DNA of 64,000 nucleotides, from assembly GCA_965204715.1 (NCBI GenBank), contig OZ242009.1, positions 2,852,001 through 2,916,000 on the forward strand. The letters are read 5' to 3'. The translations under genes were made by a program, and so were the position numbers. The notes under the pieces were generated by a model. It did no database searches. It saw only the letters and a list, made by a program, of their open reading frames with translations, and was not told where the DNA came from. Below, piece by piece: positions 33,970 through 43,371 of this stretch. Source of the stretch: CATOSP01 sp965204715 (lineage in GTDB: Bacteria > Chloroflexota > Dehalococcoidia > Lucifugimonadales > UBA3495). How positions within the stretch are numbered: the stretch's first letter is position 1; every line of letters starts with the position of its first letter.

Positions 33970-34719
33970 TCAGGGGACCTGGCGGCGCAGTTGGTCCTCC
34001 AGTTCCCGGACTCGGGCTTCGGCTGCGGCGCGAGCCCTGGCTTCCTCGATGCGGGCCTCATGCTCACTGTCGGCCCGGCCCTCGGCAGCAAGGCGGGCCT
34101 CGCGCTCTTCGTCGAAGGTCATCAAATAACCCTGGGCCACATGGTCCCACCACCTCAGCTTCCCATCTTCCCAGCACAGATCCAAGCCCAGCACGGCGCT
34201 GTGCCCGCGGAAGTGGCCCGGCCCCGTTTCCAGTATCTCGATTGGCTGGTACTCCCCCTCCACCAGACGGTCACCGGCCAGGGGCGCGTCGTGATGCTGT
34301 CCGCCCGAGGGGTCGAACCGCCAGTACTCGGGGATGCCAAAGGCGGCGTAGTCGTTCCGCTTCCCGGTGTAGTCCTCCCGTCCCGTGGATGGAGAGGCCA
34401 CTTCCAGCACGAAGTCCGGCGGCTTGCCCTGGTCTCGGATGGAGAAGCCCATCTGCTCGACCGCCAGTGCCCGGTCCACCCCGAAGGCGACGAGCAGGTC
34501 CGGGATTCGGTGTCCTTCCGTCTGCCCAGGGGTCCATCGTACGGGGATCTCGCTCAGCACAATGGCGCTGTCGCCCTCTCCGAAGTACATCTCCAGAGAT
34601 GCCTGGCAAGCTGGTTGGTCCAGGTAAAGGGAGTTCTGCATGTCGTCCCTAGGGGGGAAGTCCGGGAACTTTTCCAGTCTCCCGGCTTCCGTCGTCTGAC
34701 GGGTCAGCCTGCTGGTCAT
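33970..34719 (-). CDS. Uma2 family putative endonuclease, copy B1
   Basis: A 249-residue protein of the same family as the A copies but clearly diverged from them. HRIPDLLVAFGVDRALAVEQ near residue 70 and PDFVLEVASPSTGREDYTGK near residue 100 carry the nuclease Asp and Glu-x-Ala pair. FGIPEYWRFDPSGGQHHDAP follows. The tail (GRADSEHEARIEEARARAAA) is a charged coiled coil. ATG at 34719 follows GAGGACCGCC and matches the start in copy B2; an ATG at 34764 is also open. Confidence 0.85.
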   Translation of the reverse strand: MTSRLTRQTTEAGRLEKFPDFPPRDDMQNSLYLDQPACQASLEMYFGEGDSAIVLSEIPVRWTPGQTEGHRIPDLLVAFGVDRALAVEQMGFSIRDQGKPPDFVLEVASPSTGREDYTGKRNDYAAFGIPEYWRFDPSGGQHHDAPLAGDRLVEGEYQPIEILETGPGHFRGHSAVLGLDLCWEDGKLRWWDHVAQGYLMTFDEEREARLAAEGRADSEHEARIEEARARAAAEARVRELEDQLRRQVP

Positions 34720-34832
34720 GGCGGTCCTCGTGCGGCGGGTGGAACGGATGGGCGCAGATGCCATTATAAGGCATCGCCGCGCCCTATGAGCGCCGGGCCG
34801 CGGCAGTGACCGCCCTGTCGTTCCCGGAAAAG

Positions 34833-34861
34833 GAAAACCGCCCGCACCGGTGGGCGGGCGG
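34833..34861 (-). terminator. terminator of Uma2 copy B2
   Basis: Same CCGCCCGC/GCGGGCGG stem and TTTTCC tail as at 33886, duplicated with the unit. Confidence 0.75.
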
Positions 34862-34929
34862 CCTCAAACGTGACCAGGGCTATCGACCAGGGCTATCTAT
34901 GTGGACGCTCCGCCGTCAAGCGGTCGGCG

Positions 34930-35721
34930 TCAGGGGGCTTGGCGGCGCAGTTGGTCCTCCAGTTCCCGGACCCGGGCTTCGGCTGCGGCGCGGGCCCTGG
35001 CTTCCTCGATGCGGGCCTCATGCTCACTGTCGGCCCGGCCATCGGCGGCGATACGGGCCTCGTGCTCACTGTCGGCCCGGCCCTCGGCGGCAAGGCGGGC
35101 CTCGCGCTCTTCCTCGAAGGTCATCAGATAACCCTGGGCCACAGGGTCCCACCACCTCAGCCTCCCATCTTCCCAGCACAGGTCCAGGCCCAGCACGGCG
35201 CTGTGCCCGCGGAAGCGGCCCGGCCCCGTCTCCAGTATCTCGATGGGCTGGTACTTCCCCTCCACCAGGCGGTCGCCGGCTAGGGGAGCGTCGTGATGCT
35301 GTCCGCCCGAGGGGTCGAACCGCCAGTACTCGGGGATGCCGAAGGCGGCGTAGTCGTTCCGCTTCCCAGTGTAGTCCTCCCGTCCCGTGGATGGAGAGGC
35401 CACTTCCAGCACGAAATCAGGCGGCTTGCCCTGGTCGCGGATGGAGTAGCCCATCTGGTCGACCGCCAGTGCCCGGTCCACCCCGAAGGCGACGAGCAGG
35501 TCCGGGATTCGGTGTCCTTCCGTCTGCCCCGGGGTCCATCGCACGGGGGTCTCGCTCAGCACAATGGCGCTGTCGCCCTCTCCGAAGTGCATCTCGAGAG
35601 AAGCCTGGTAAGCTGGTTGGTCCAGGTAAAGGGAGTTCTGCATGTCGTCCCTGGGGGGGAAGTCCGGGAACTTATCCAGTCTCCGGGCGTCCGTCGTCTG
35701 ACGGGTCAGCTTGCTGGTCAT
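34930..35721 (-). CDS. Uma2 family putative endonuclease, copy B2
   Basis: A 263-residue near-twin of copy B1. The core is almost unchanged (HRIPDLLVAFGVDRALAVDQ, then PDFVLEVASPSTGRED). The C-terminal coiled coil holds two tandem GRADSEHEARI units where B1 has one, so again only the tail length varies. ATG at 35721 is preceded by GAGGACCGCC. It is the last of the four paralogues in this 4-kb block and is transcribed away from the O-antigen ligase promoter. Confidence 0.85.
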   Translation of the reverse strand: MTSKLTRQTTDARRLDKFPDFPPRDDMQNSLYLDQPAYQASLEMHFGEGDSAIVLSETPVRWTPGQTEGHRIPDLLVAFGVDRALAVDQMGYSIRDQGKPPDFVLEVASPSTGREDYTGKRNDYAAFGIPEYWRFDPSGGQHHDAPLAGDRLVEGKYQPIEILETGPGRFRGHSAVLGLDLCWEDGRLRWWDPVAQGYLMTFEEEREARLAAEGRADSEHEARIAADGRADSEHEARIEEARARAAAEARVRELEDQLRRQAP

Positions 35722-35865
35722 GGCGGTCCTCGTGCGGTCGGTGGAACGGATGGGCGCAGATGCCATTATAAGGCATCGCCGCGCCCTATGAGCGCCGGGC
35801 CGCGGCACGGTTCAGCGGCTGCCTGTTCAGACGCCCGCCCCCCTGCTCGGGTCAGGGGCCGGTCG

Positions 35866-37908
35866 TCATCGGGTTGGCGAAGCCCCAAGAGCTTCCTGGA
35901 CCTCGGACTGCCGCGTTCTCAGGATGGACACATGGGGGTGGTTTGGTGCCAGCCCCTCGGCGGTTTCCAGGTAACTCTCCGCCGCCGCCAGGTGCCTGGG
36001 GTCCAGGTATGCCGCATTCTGGTAGACGAGGGCCAGCCTGACGTAGCCGTTCCAATACTCCGGTTCGCTCTCAGTCAGGTCCTCTGCGGCCCGGCTGACC
36101 ATGCGCATGGCCTCCGCGAACGCTTCCCGGTCCTGGGCCAGGGTTTCCCAGTCTCGGACGATGTCTGTGAGCAGGACCTCGCGCGGCCCGTTGGCCAGCG
36201 GAGGAAACAGGGTTATCGCCCTCTGGTTGTGGTGCAGTCTCGCCGGCCAACCGGCGGTGGATTCGGCCTCCGCCAACCTGGCCTCGGACGCGGCCTGGTA
36301 TGCCCTGATGTTGCCCAGGTATATGGCCGTTCCCAGGACGGCGACCAGGAACGCAGCCCCGGCCCACCCGGCGTAGGGATGCCGGGCGGACCGCGCCGTC
36401 AGTTGCCGGAGCCGGTCGAGGGCCGCGGCCGCGGTCCGCCCCTTCCGCAGGCCGCCCTCGACGGAGCCGTCGCGGTTCGCGTCCAGGCTGGCCACGAACC
36501 CCAGCAGTAGGGCGAACTGCATGAAGGTCGCCAAGGTGTCGAACAGGGCCACGCTGTGGATGAAATAGGCGGCCAGGGCCGCGCCCAGGAACATGGTCAG
36601 CGTGTCGTTGTCCGCTCCCAGGCTCCGGAGCCTGGACACGACGGCCCAGAGCAGCAGCAGCCAGATGGAGAGGTATCCGGCAAAGCCGAGAGCGCCCTTG
36701 GTGGCCAGTTCGTTGATAGGAGTGACGTGCGCCAGGTCGAACAGTTCACCTGTATCGGCCCCCGCCCTTTCGGGGTCGTAATGCCTCCCCCAGGCCACTA
36801 TGTAGTTCTCCGGCCCCCAGCCAAGGAGCGGCCTGTCCGCGAAGGCTTCCAGCCCAAAATACGCCGACGACAGGCGTCCCCCGGTACTGATGTCCCTGTC
36901 CCCGGCCGTTTGCATCAGCCGTTTCATCGTATGGCTCCGCTCGGCCAGCAGTTGTCCCGGCGGCGTCTCTGCGCCCCAGACCAGGAACAGCCCGAACAGG
37001 ACGATGCAGACCGGAATTGCCGCCGCCGCGAGCTTTACTTTCTTCAGTCTGCCCCACAGCAGGTACGCCGCGGCCAGGGCGGCCAAGGCAACGGCCAGGG
37101 CGACGACGGAGGAGCGGGTGCCGCTCTCCCACATCATCCAGAGGCTGAGGGAAACCGACGCGCCCCAGTAGAGGCGCGGCCAAAGCAGGATGGGACTTTC
37201 CCTTTCCCTGCCCCGCCTGCTCCGGCGCACCCGTTTCTGCCTGGACGCCGGGGCGGCGCCGCTCTCCCGCCGGGCAGTTTCGCCGGTGAATGAGGATACC
37301 AGGAGGCCCGCCCCAATCAGGGCGTTTACCAGCATGTAAGCGCCGAGGTAGGTGGGATTCCCCAGGGTAACGGAGATTCGCTGGCCCTTCTCCAGGAAGC
37401 CGTACACCGGCAGTTGCCAGCCGAAGATCAGGGCCGCGCCCATCAGCGCCATGACCAGGCCCACCAGCAAGTTGAAGTTGAGCAAGAGACGCCAGTCTTC
37501 CCGCGTGCGGAAGAGGGACGTCAGGACGAGGATAAACGCGAGCCAGTGCGCCAGGTCTATGACGCCCTGCATACGCTCGTAGGTCGACCAGAGGCTGCGC
37601 TGGACGCTGACTCCCGTGAAACTGGCCAGCAGGCTTACCAGCGCAAAGACCGCGAAGGCGATTACTATCCTGGACAGGACCGGCCGGTATGACGCGGAAC
37701 GCGCGGCCAGGGCCGCCCAGGTTGCGAAGGCTACCTCGATCAGGACCCTGGAGTACAGGGCCTTCCCAACGACGAAGGGATATATGGTGTCGGGGGTTAT
37801 GACAAGGGGCATGGCCAGGACCAGAAACACGGCAGTCCTGGCGGCAACCAGCAGGGCCCGGTCCATCGTGGTGGTCTCTATACTGGGACTGGCCTCGGCG
37901 GCCTGCAT
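35866..37908 (-). CDS. O-antigen ligase/polymerase family membrane protein with TPR-like tail
   Basis: A 680-residue Wzy_C/WaaL-type protein that joins or polymerises lipid-linked glycans at the outer face of the membrane. About twelve hydrophobic segments cover residues 15-530. The family signature is ISTGGRLSSAYFGLEAFADR followed by PLLGWGPENYIVAWGRHYDP in the large outer loop. The last 130 residues are soluble and helical (YWNGYVRLALVYQNAAYLDP) like TPR repeats. ATG at 37908 lies 7 bases past the APS kinase stop, so the genes form one operon. An open frame continues upstream into that gene but is not expected to be used. Confidence 0.85.
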   Translation of the reverse strand: MQAAEASPSIETTTMDRALLVAARTAVFLVLAMPLVITPDTIYPFVVGKALYSRVLIEVAFATWAALAARSASYRPVLSRIVIAFAVFALVSLLASFTGVSVQRSLWSTYERMQGVIDLAHWLAFILVLTSLFRTREDWRLLLNFNLLVGLVMALMGAALIFGWQLPVYGFLEKGQRISVTLGNPTYLGAYMLVNALIGAGLLVSSFTGETARRESGAAPASRQKRVRRSRRGRERESPILLWPRLYWGASVSLSLWMMWESGTRSSVVALAVALAALAAAYLLWGRLKKVKLAAAAIPVCIVLFGLFLVWGAETPPGQLLAERSHTMKRLMQTAGDRDISTGGRLSSAYFGLEAFADRPLLGWGPENYIVAWGRHYDPERAGADTGELFDLAHVTPINELATKGALGFAGYLSIWLLLLWAVVSRLRSLGADNDTLTMFLGAALAAYFIHSVALFDTLATFMQFALLLGFVASLDANRDGSVEGGLRKGRTAAAALDRLRQLTARSARHPYAGWAGAAFLVAVLGTAIYLGNIRAYQAASEARLAEAESTAGWPARLHHNQRAITLFPPLANGPREVLLTDIVRDWETLAQDREAFAEAMRMVSRAAEDLTESEPEYWNGYVRLALVYQNAAYLDPRHLAAAESYLETAEGLAPNHPHVSILRTRQSEVQEALGASPTR

Positions 37909-37915
37909 GAGCGGC

Positions 37916-38581
37916 TCAATACCTTTCGCGGATGCTGTCCCGGCCGGCGAATCCCCGGGCTTGCAGCTCCGCAAGGATGACCCGGGCATTGTCCTCCGGG
38001 CCGTGTCGCAAAGTGTCCAGCTCCACGTCCGGGGCCGCCGGCGCTTCGTAGGGGTCATCTATGCCGGTAAAGCCCTTTATCTCCCCGCACCGGGCCAGGG
38101 CGTACAGTCCCTTCGGGTCGCGCTCTTCGCAGACGGCAAGGGGCGTATTGACGTACACCTCCACGAACCGGTGCGCGCCTATCATGTTCCGGACTCTTTC
38201 CCGCGCCGCCGCATAGGGGCTGATGGTGGCGCAGACTGCGATGTCGCCATTGTGGACGGCCTCGCGTGCCATCAGGCCAACCCGGAGAACGTTGGTGTCC
38301 CGGTCCCTCCTGCTGAACCCCAGGTCCCTGGACTGGCGCGCCCGCACCTCGTCGCCGTCCAGCAGCGTGACGCGGTTGACTCCCTGCGACAGGATGGCGG
38401 TCAGGGCCTTTGCGGTGGTTGACTTGCCCGAGCCGCTGAGGCCGGTGAACCAGACGCATACCCCATGCCCGGAGCGGGACGGCTTGCTTTCAAGTGGATC
38501 TTGGTCACCTCCGGGCCTACGGACCGGCCCGGCAACATCCTGGCCAACGGCGGGCGGCGCTGGGAGAGTCTTCCTGCTCAT
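37916..38581 (-). CDS. cysC: adenylyl-sulfate kinase
   Basis: A 221-residue APS kinase that phosphorylates adenylyl sulfate to PAPS, the sulfate donor. VWFTGLSGSGKSTTAKAL near residue 45 is the P-loop. LLDGDEVRARQSRDLGFS and RDTNVLRVGLMAREAVHNGD are the APS-binding segments, and DPKGLYALARCGEIKGFTGI is the conserved lid. ATG overlaps the stop of the ABC exporter (ATGA). No ATP sulfurylase or reductase gene is nearby, and a sulfotransferase lies at 41932. Supply of PAPS for glycan sulfation is therefore more likely than cysteine synthesis. About 40 extra N-terminal residues are unexplained. Confidence 0.93.
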   Translation of the reverse strand: MSRKTLPAPPAVGQDVAGPVRRPGGDQDPLESKPSRSGHGVCVWFTGLSGSGKSTTAKALTAILSQGVNRVTLLDGDEVRARQSRDLGFSRRDRDTNVLRVGLMAREAVHNGDIAVCATISPYAAARERVRNMIGAHRFVEVYVNTPLAVCEERDPKGLYALARCGEIKGFTGIDDPYEAPAAPDVELDTLRHGPEDNARVILAELQARGFAGRDSIRERY

Positions 38582-40313
38582 ACGGTCTGGCGGCCGACCA
38601 TCTCGCTGAAGATTCCTCCGGCCGCGCACAGTTCCGGGTAGCTGCCCTGTTCCACCACCCGGCCCTTCTCCATCACGTAGATCATGTCGGCGTTTCTGGT
38701 GATAGACAACCGGTGGGAGACCAGCACTACCGAGGCGTCGCCCCTGGCCTGGTCTATGTTGGACAGGATGGATTCCTCCAGGCCGCTTTCCAGCGCGGAT
38801 GCGCCTTCGTCGCAGATCAGCAGGCGAGCATTCTTGTAGAGCTCGCGGGCGATGGCGATTCGCTGGCGCTGCCCGCCGGAGAGCATGGCCCCCTCGTCGC
38901 CAATGGTGGTGCTAAGGCCCTCGGGCAGGTCGTTGACGAACTCCTCGCTGCCCGAGGCGCGAAGGGCCCGCCGGACCCGGGCGGCGTCAACCTGCGGGTC
39001 CCACAGGGTGACGTTGTTCTCCACGCTGTCGTTGAAGATGACGCTCTCCTGCGTCACGTAGCCGATTTGGGAGCGGAGCGCGCCCTGGTCAATGTCGCTG
39101 TACGGCGTATCTCCCAGGGAGACCACGCCGGACGTTGGCCTCAGAATGCCGGTAAGCATGGTGACAAGAGTGGACTTGCCCGCCCCCGAGGGTCCGACAA
39201 TGGCCACCCTGCTGCCGGGAGGAATCGTCAGGTTCAGGTCCTTCAGGCCCTCCCCGGAGTCCAAATAGCTGAAGGACACGTTCCGGAATTCAATCGGCTG
39301 GGAGAAGTCCGGCGGGACCGTGTTGCTCCCGGCCGCTTCCTCGTGTTCGGGCAGTTCGCGGTCAAGTTTCTGGAAAATACCTATGCTGCCCGACATTTCC
39401 AGGAAGTTGTGGAATCTGTCCTGGCACTGGATGCCATACGATATGCCCCGGCGGATGACGACCAGGATGAAAACGGCCTCTATCAGCGATTTGCCAATGC
39501 CCCCGGCATATAGGACGACGAACCCCAGCAGGGTGAAGACGAGCACCAGGTCGGTCCCATTATTCACCACCGTCGCAACGCTTCTCTGGGCGAAGAGCAG
39601 GCGGCCCTGGGTGCGGATGTTGCCCTGCATCTTGCCCAGGATGCGGTCGTGCGTCTCCGTGGCTTTCAGGTACTTGAATGCCGCGAGCATCTGGGTCATA
39701 AGGGCCTGGATGATGCTGTTGTTGGAGGTGTTCCTCGCCGACAGACCCTGGAGGAACCCGGACGCCTTCTTCATCCCAATGTAGGCGGGGACCAGGGCCG
39801 CCAGGGTAACCGCCACAAGCTGCGGTTCGATCATGGAAGCCAGCAGGAACATGCTGAAGGCGAATAACCCGCAGACCAGCCCGTTGGTGAGTATGCCCAG
39901 CGCCGCAGCCATGTTGTTGAACTCCAGGGTTACGGCATTGTTGAGGACACCGGCGTCGGTCCTGCTGAAGGACTCGTAGCCCATCCTGCTGACGTTTTCC
40001 ACCACCTGGAGCTTGGCGTCCGTCTGCAGTTTGGCGATGCTCCTCCCGGCAACCAGTCCCTGCAGGTGAACAGCAGGTTCCTGGCGAAGTAGGCACAGGC
40101 AATGAACACGACGGCCGAGACCAGCGTGTACTCGATTCCGACCGCCGCGAACAGGCGGTACACGAACCTCCCGATGGCCGAGTCCTGCTCCGAAACGAGG
40201 GGAAGGAGCAGGCTGATGGACAGGCCGTCCAGAGCCACCGCGCTGATGGTCAGGAGGAGCCACAGCACGAAGAGCCAGCGCAGCCTCAGATATAGGAAAC
40301 CTATGATGGCCAT
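38578..40313 (-). CDS. ABC exporter (permease-ATPase fusion), frameshifted near 40065
   Basis: An MsbA-type half-transporter. The N-terminus (MAIIGFLYLRLRWLFVLWLL, first two helices, reaching ARNLLF) is in one frame from ATG 40313. From about 40065 the protein continues one base over as LVAGRSIAKLQTDAKLQVVE to the end. The ATPase domain is intact: GPSGAGKST Walker A, LSGGQRQRIAIARELYKNA signature and LLICDEGASALES Walker B (Glu kept). Total about 577 residues if the frame is restored by one base. It most likely exports a lipid-linked glycan or glycolipid. The break is either a real mutation or an assembly error. Confidence 0.8.
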
Positions 40314-40450
40314 CGGGCGGTTTACCTCGGCTTGGATGGACGGTTGGACGAAACAGGGAAATTCATAGTCTCTGTTCCACGCTGGTCAGGTAGTATAGTA
40401 TAAACTCTATACGCGCCGGGAAATCGTCACTCCGGCGAAAGCGGGAATAT

Positions 40451-41246
40451 ATGGGCGGAGCTTCTGGATTCCGGACCGGGTTCGGAACGACCTTCTACGG
40501 GAAAGCCTCGCCCCGTCTGCTCATCGTAGCTTTTGGCGGCATCGTTCTGACAGTTGCGGTCTACGCGGCCGTGTTCATGCCGTACCTGCTCGCAGGGTTA
40601 GATAATGCCGACGCTGCTTTTGTTTCCCTCACTCGTCCGGGGCATGTACGACAAGCGCTTTATCTGTACAGCGGGGGGAAATGGATGGCGTTGGCCGGAG
40701 TCTTCGCATTGACCGGCATGCTTTGCGGTATGTTGACGTGGGTCAGGAGCAGGAACTGGGAACATGTGGCGTTCTTCTCCTCCGCTGTCGGCGCTGATCG
40801 CCTATGGATTGCAACGCCTTGGCAGCAAGGGGGCGTGGGACGTGCTGTCGATGTTGCCAATATGCAATGTCATCGGAATGGGCATTGCCGTCGCTATCGA
40901 AAAGGGGCCGCCGTGGAGAGACGCGGCGCAGCTTGTCAACGAGAAACACCTGGATAATGCCGTTGCGGTTATATGTCCGTATGAATATATACAGGCAAGG
41001 GCTTATCTGCCGGAGGATGCAGTATTCATACAACCCAGTTGGGACGGAAGCGCTGACAGCTACCCTAGAACCAAGAAGGACGGCTGGGCCACGATGAACG
41101 AAATCCCCGCACGATGCGACGACGTGTGGCTAGTCCAGGTTAATCGCAATGTCTGTTCTGCGCCGCCTGCATGGGGGACTATGAGCGAGGTGTACGAATT
41201 GAGGAATGACAGTGGAAAAATAGTCCTGGCGAGATACTTGCAGTAA
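40451..41246 (+). pseudogene. C-terminal part of a membrane glycosyltransferase-like protein, frameshifted
   Basis: Two plus-strand frames join into one product. The first (MGGASGFRTGFGTTFYGKAS, then LLIVAFGGIVLTVAVYAAVF and FALTGMLCGMLTWVRSRNWE) has three membrane helices. Near 40775 the frame changes by one, and the second frame continues ALIAYGLQRLGSKGAWDVLS, CNVIGMGIAVAIEKGPPWRD and ends VYELRNDSGKIVLARYLQ. A PPWRDAA segment after the last helix is common in GT-C (ArnT/RgtA-like) glycosyltransferases. The usual N-terminal catalytic half is missing. It heads the glycan gene cluster on the plus strand. Confidence 0.5.
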
Positions 41247-41338
41247 CCGGCCGTACCATAGCCTGGAAAGCCGCGCCCGCTCCATTGCCCGGCCAGTTTT
41301 GAGACGCTAATACGCGAGAACAACAGGAGAAGCCGCCA

Positions 41339-41698
41339 GTGACCCCTCAGCAGTATCGGCAAGCCAGCGAGCATTTCCTGGCGCAGGCCAGGCAGGAACT
41401 GTCGACCGGCGATCTTGCACAGGCATCCGAGAAGGGCTGGGGCGCCGCCGTTCAGATGCTCAAGGCCATCGCCGAGCAGCGAGGCTGGGAACATCACCGT
41501 CACCGCCACTACCACAGGGCAGCCAACAGGCTTCGCGCAGCAACCGGCGACAGCGACATCCGCCGCTTCTTCAACTCGGCCAGCGCGCTCCACGAGAATT
41601 TCTACGAGAACGACATGGACGCCGCTTCGGTGGCCGAAAGCCTCGACGACGTGGAGGCCCTCCTGGAAAAACTCCTGCCATTGCTGGACCGGACGTAG
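41339..41698 (+). CDS. PaREP1/HEPN-like family protein
   Basis: A 119-residue all-helical protein resembling the PaREP1 group. It opens with MTPQQYRQASEHFLAQARQE, followed by AQASEKGWGAAVQMLKAIAE and RRFFNSASALHENFYENDMD. These small HEPN-like proteins often partner a nucleotidyltransferase, but none is next to it. GTG at 41339 follows CAGGAGAAGCCGCCA. Its place inside the glycan cluster looks incidental. Confidence 0.65.
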   Translation: MTPQQYRQASEHFLAQARQELSTGDLAQASEKGWGAAVQMLKAIAEQRGWEHHRHRHYHRAANRLRAATGDSDIRRFFNSASALHENFYENDMDAASVAESLDDVEALLEKLLPLLDRT

Positions 41699-41931
41699 TC
41701 CCGGCCACTTTGACTTTTCGACCAGTTCATGGGGCCAAATTCGATAACTCGATGGCGTGGGCCGCCCGGAAGCCGGCCGGCCCGACCGGCAGATGCAGCC
41801 GCAGACAGCCCTGCTTGCGAAATATGATCAAGACCGGCCGTGCCACAGATTTGAACAGGATTAGCGGCCAGGGGCATATCTACGCCCATGGGATGAGGTC
41901 GCCTCACCAGCGGGACCGGGAAGCAGGTGGA

Positions 41932-42603
41932 ATGGATAACAGGGTTCGCATTTTCCAGATAGGCATGTTCAAATGCGGGACCACGTCCATCCACCGCTTC
42001 TACCTGCGAAGCGGGCTGCGGTCGGTGCATATAGGCACCGAGCGGCTCCTGGCCGCGCGGATGGGCGCCAATATGAGCGCCGGCCGCCCCATCGTGGAGG
42101 GGTTTGACTTCTACGATGTGTACACGGACATGAACGACGCCGCGGAGGGCGTTTACGGCGGGGTGAGCTACCTCCAGATACTCAAGGACTACCCGGAGAG
42201 CAAGTTCATCCTCAATACCCGGGATACCGGCCGGTGGCTCCGCAGTATGCTGGATATGAGCATTCGTAAGGAGGGTATCTACCACCCGGAAATGTCCGAC
42301 GCCCAGTTCTGCGCCTATTGGGAAGCGCAAAGGGATGCGTTGCACCGCAACGTGGTCCGGGACATCCCCGAAGAACGGCTCCTCGTGTTCGACATAGAAA
42401 AAGACGCCCCGGCGCTTTTGTGCCGGTTCGCCGGGCTCCCGGACGATTGCGCCAAGAACTGGCAGCGCGACAACCCGGCCATTCCTCCCGTAGTGATGTT
42501 TGTCCTGAAGTGTATTCCCAGGCCCCTCAAGCGCATGGTCCCGCAGGAAACCAAGATCGCCATCATGAACTCGGTCTGCCGGTGGTTGCGGGTCAAGCCG
42601 TGA
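41932..42603 (+). CDS. sulfotransferase family protein
   Basis: A 223-residue PAPS-dependent sulfotransferase. QIGMFKCGTTSIHRFYLRSG at the N-terminus is the phosphosulfate-binding loop (KCGTTS). FILNTRDTGRWLRSMLDMSI near residue 95 is the 3'-phosphate-binding strand with Arg and Ser. ERLLVFDIEKDAPALLCRFA near residue 150 is the typical C-terminal segment. It would transfer sulfate to a sugar hydroxyl, using PAPS from the APS kinase at 37916. ATG at 41932 follows CAGGTGGA. Its TGA overlaps the GTG of the next glycosyltransferase. Confidence 0.85.
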   Translation: MDNRVRIFQIGMFKCGTTSIHRFYLRSGLRSVHIGTERLLAARMGANMSAGRPIVEGFDFYDVYTDMNDAAEGVYGGVSYLQILKDYPESKFILNTRDTGRWLRSMLDMSIRKEGIYHPEMSDAQFCAYWEAQRDALHRNVVRDIPEERLLVFDIEKDAPALLCRFAGLPDDCAKNWQRDNPAIPPVVMFVLKCIPRPLKRMVPQETKIAIMNSVCRWLRVKP

Positions 42604-43370
42604 TCCTGTCTCTCATCACAGTGGTCTATAACGACGTGCGCGTGGCGCGGGCCCTGGATTCGGTCCTCATGCAGCAACTCGACCCAGGCGACTCCATACA
42701 GATTATGGTGGTCGACGATTCGGACGACGAGACCAGCGAGTTGCTGCTGCGGTACGGGGACGCCATCACCGTGGTCCGCCCACCCGCCCGCCGGGGAATG
42801 TACGCCGCCCGCAATATCGGCATTCAGCGCACTTCCGGGGAAATTATCGGATTCCTGAACGCGGACGACTACTACATGGATGCCATGGTGCTGAGAGATG
42901 TTCTCCGGGCTTTCCGTCATCCAGGCGGTCCTCTGATGGTGTACGGCCGGACGACGATAGTCGACGCCAGCGGGACGCCCCTTCGCACCACGAAGATCAT
43001 GCGCTTGACGCTGCCAAGGGCCTTCCTGGGATACATGGGAGAGGACCCAAGCACGTTCTGGCACAGGACCGTTTTTGAACGACATGGCCTATACCGCGAA
43101 AACTACCAGATTGCCGGGGACTACGAATTCGGTTTGCGAGCCGTATGGCGCGGAGGGGTGCGCCGGCGTGCCCAGGCGATTCATAGAAGCTTCACCTACA
43201 TGGAAACGGGCGGAATGTCGAGCCGGAACGGAAAGTTGCAGTTCAAGGAGCGCGTTCGTGCCAGGAGAGATAGCGGATACCACCTCTTCTGCATTCCAAT
43301 CACCCTGGAATTCCTGGGGGCGGTCAGGTCGAAAGTCAAGAGAATAATTCGACAAGCCATTTGGAGATGA
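42600..43370 (+). CDS. family 2 glycosyltransferase
   Basis: A 256-residue GT-A enzyme: LSLITVVYNDVRVARALDSV opens the fold, MVVDDSDDETSELLLRYGD gives the first Asp pair, and GFLNADDYYMDAMV is the metal-binding DxD region (ADD). The acceptor part includes EDPSTFWHRTVFERHGLYRE. GTG at 42600 overlaps the sulfotransferase stop (GTGA), so they are translationally coupled. Donor and acceptor sugars are unknown. A paralogue lies at 46682. Confidence 0.88.
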   Translation: MILSLITVVYNDVRVARALDSVLMQQLDPGDSIQIMVVDDSDDETSELLLRYGDAITVVRPPARRGMYAARNIGIQRTSGEIIGFLNADDYYMDAMVLRDVLRAFRHPGGPLMVYGRTTIVDASGTPLRTTKIMRLTLPRAFLGYMGEDPSTFWHRTVFERHGLYRENYQIAGDYEFGLRAVWRGGVRRRAQAIHRSFTYMETGGMSSRNGKLQFKERVRARRDSGYHLFCIPITLEFLGAVRSKVKRIIRQAIWR

Positions 43371-43371
43371 C

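Larger units (their letters stand above)
33856..34802. repeat. tandem duplication unit B1 (Uma2 gene and flanks)
   Basis: Runs from GCAGTGACCGCCCTGTC to GAGCGCCGGGCCGCG and is followed without a gap by the second unit at 34803-35807. The head-to-tail junction shares the sequence CGGCAGTGACCG. The two units differ by small insertions in the coiled-coil coding part. Confidence 0.9.
34803..35807. repeat. tandem duplication unit B2 (Uma2 gene and flanks)
   Basis: Second copy of 33856-34802, 58 bases longer. The extra length is mostly one 39-base-type unit in the coiled-coil coding part plus a short duplication of GACCAGGGCTATC near 34870. Confidence 0.88.
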
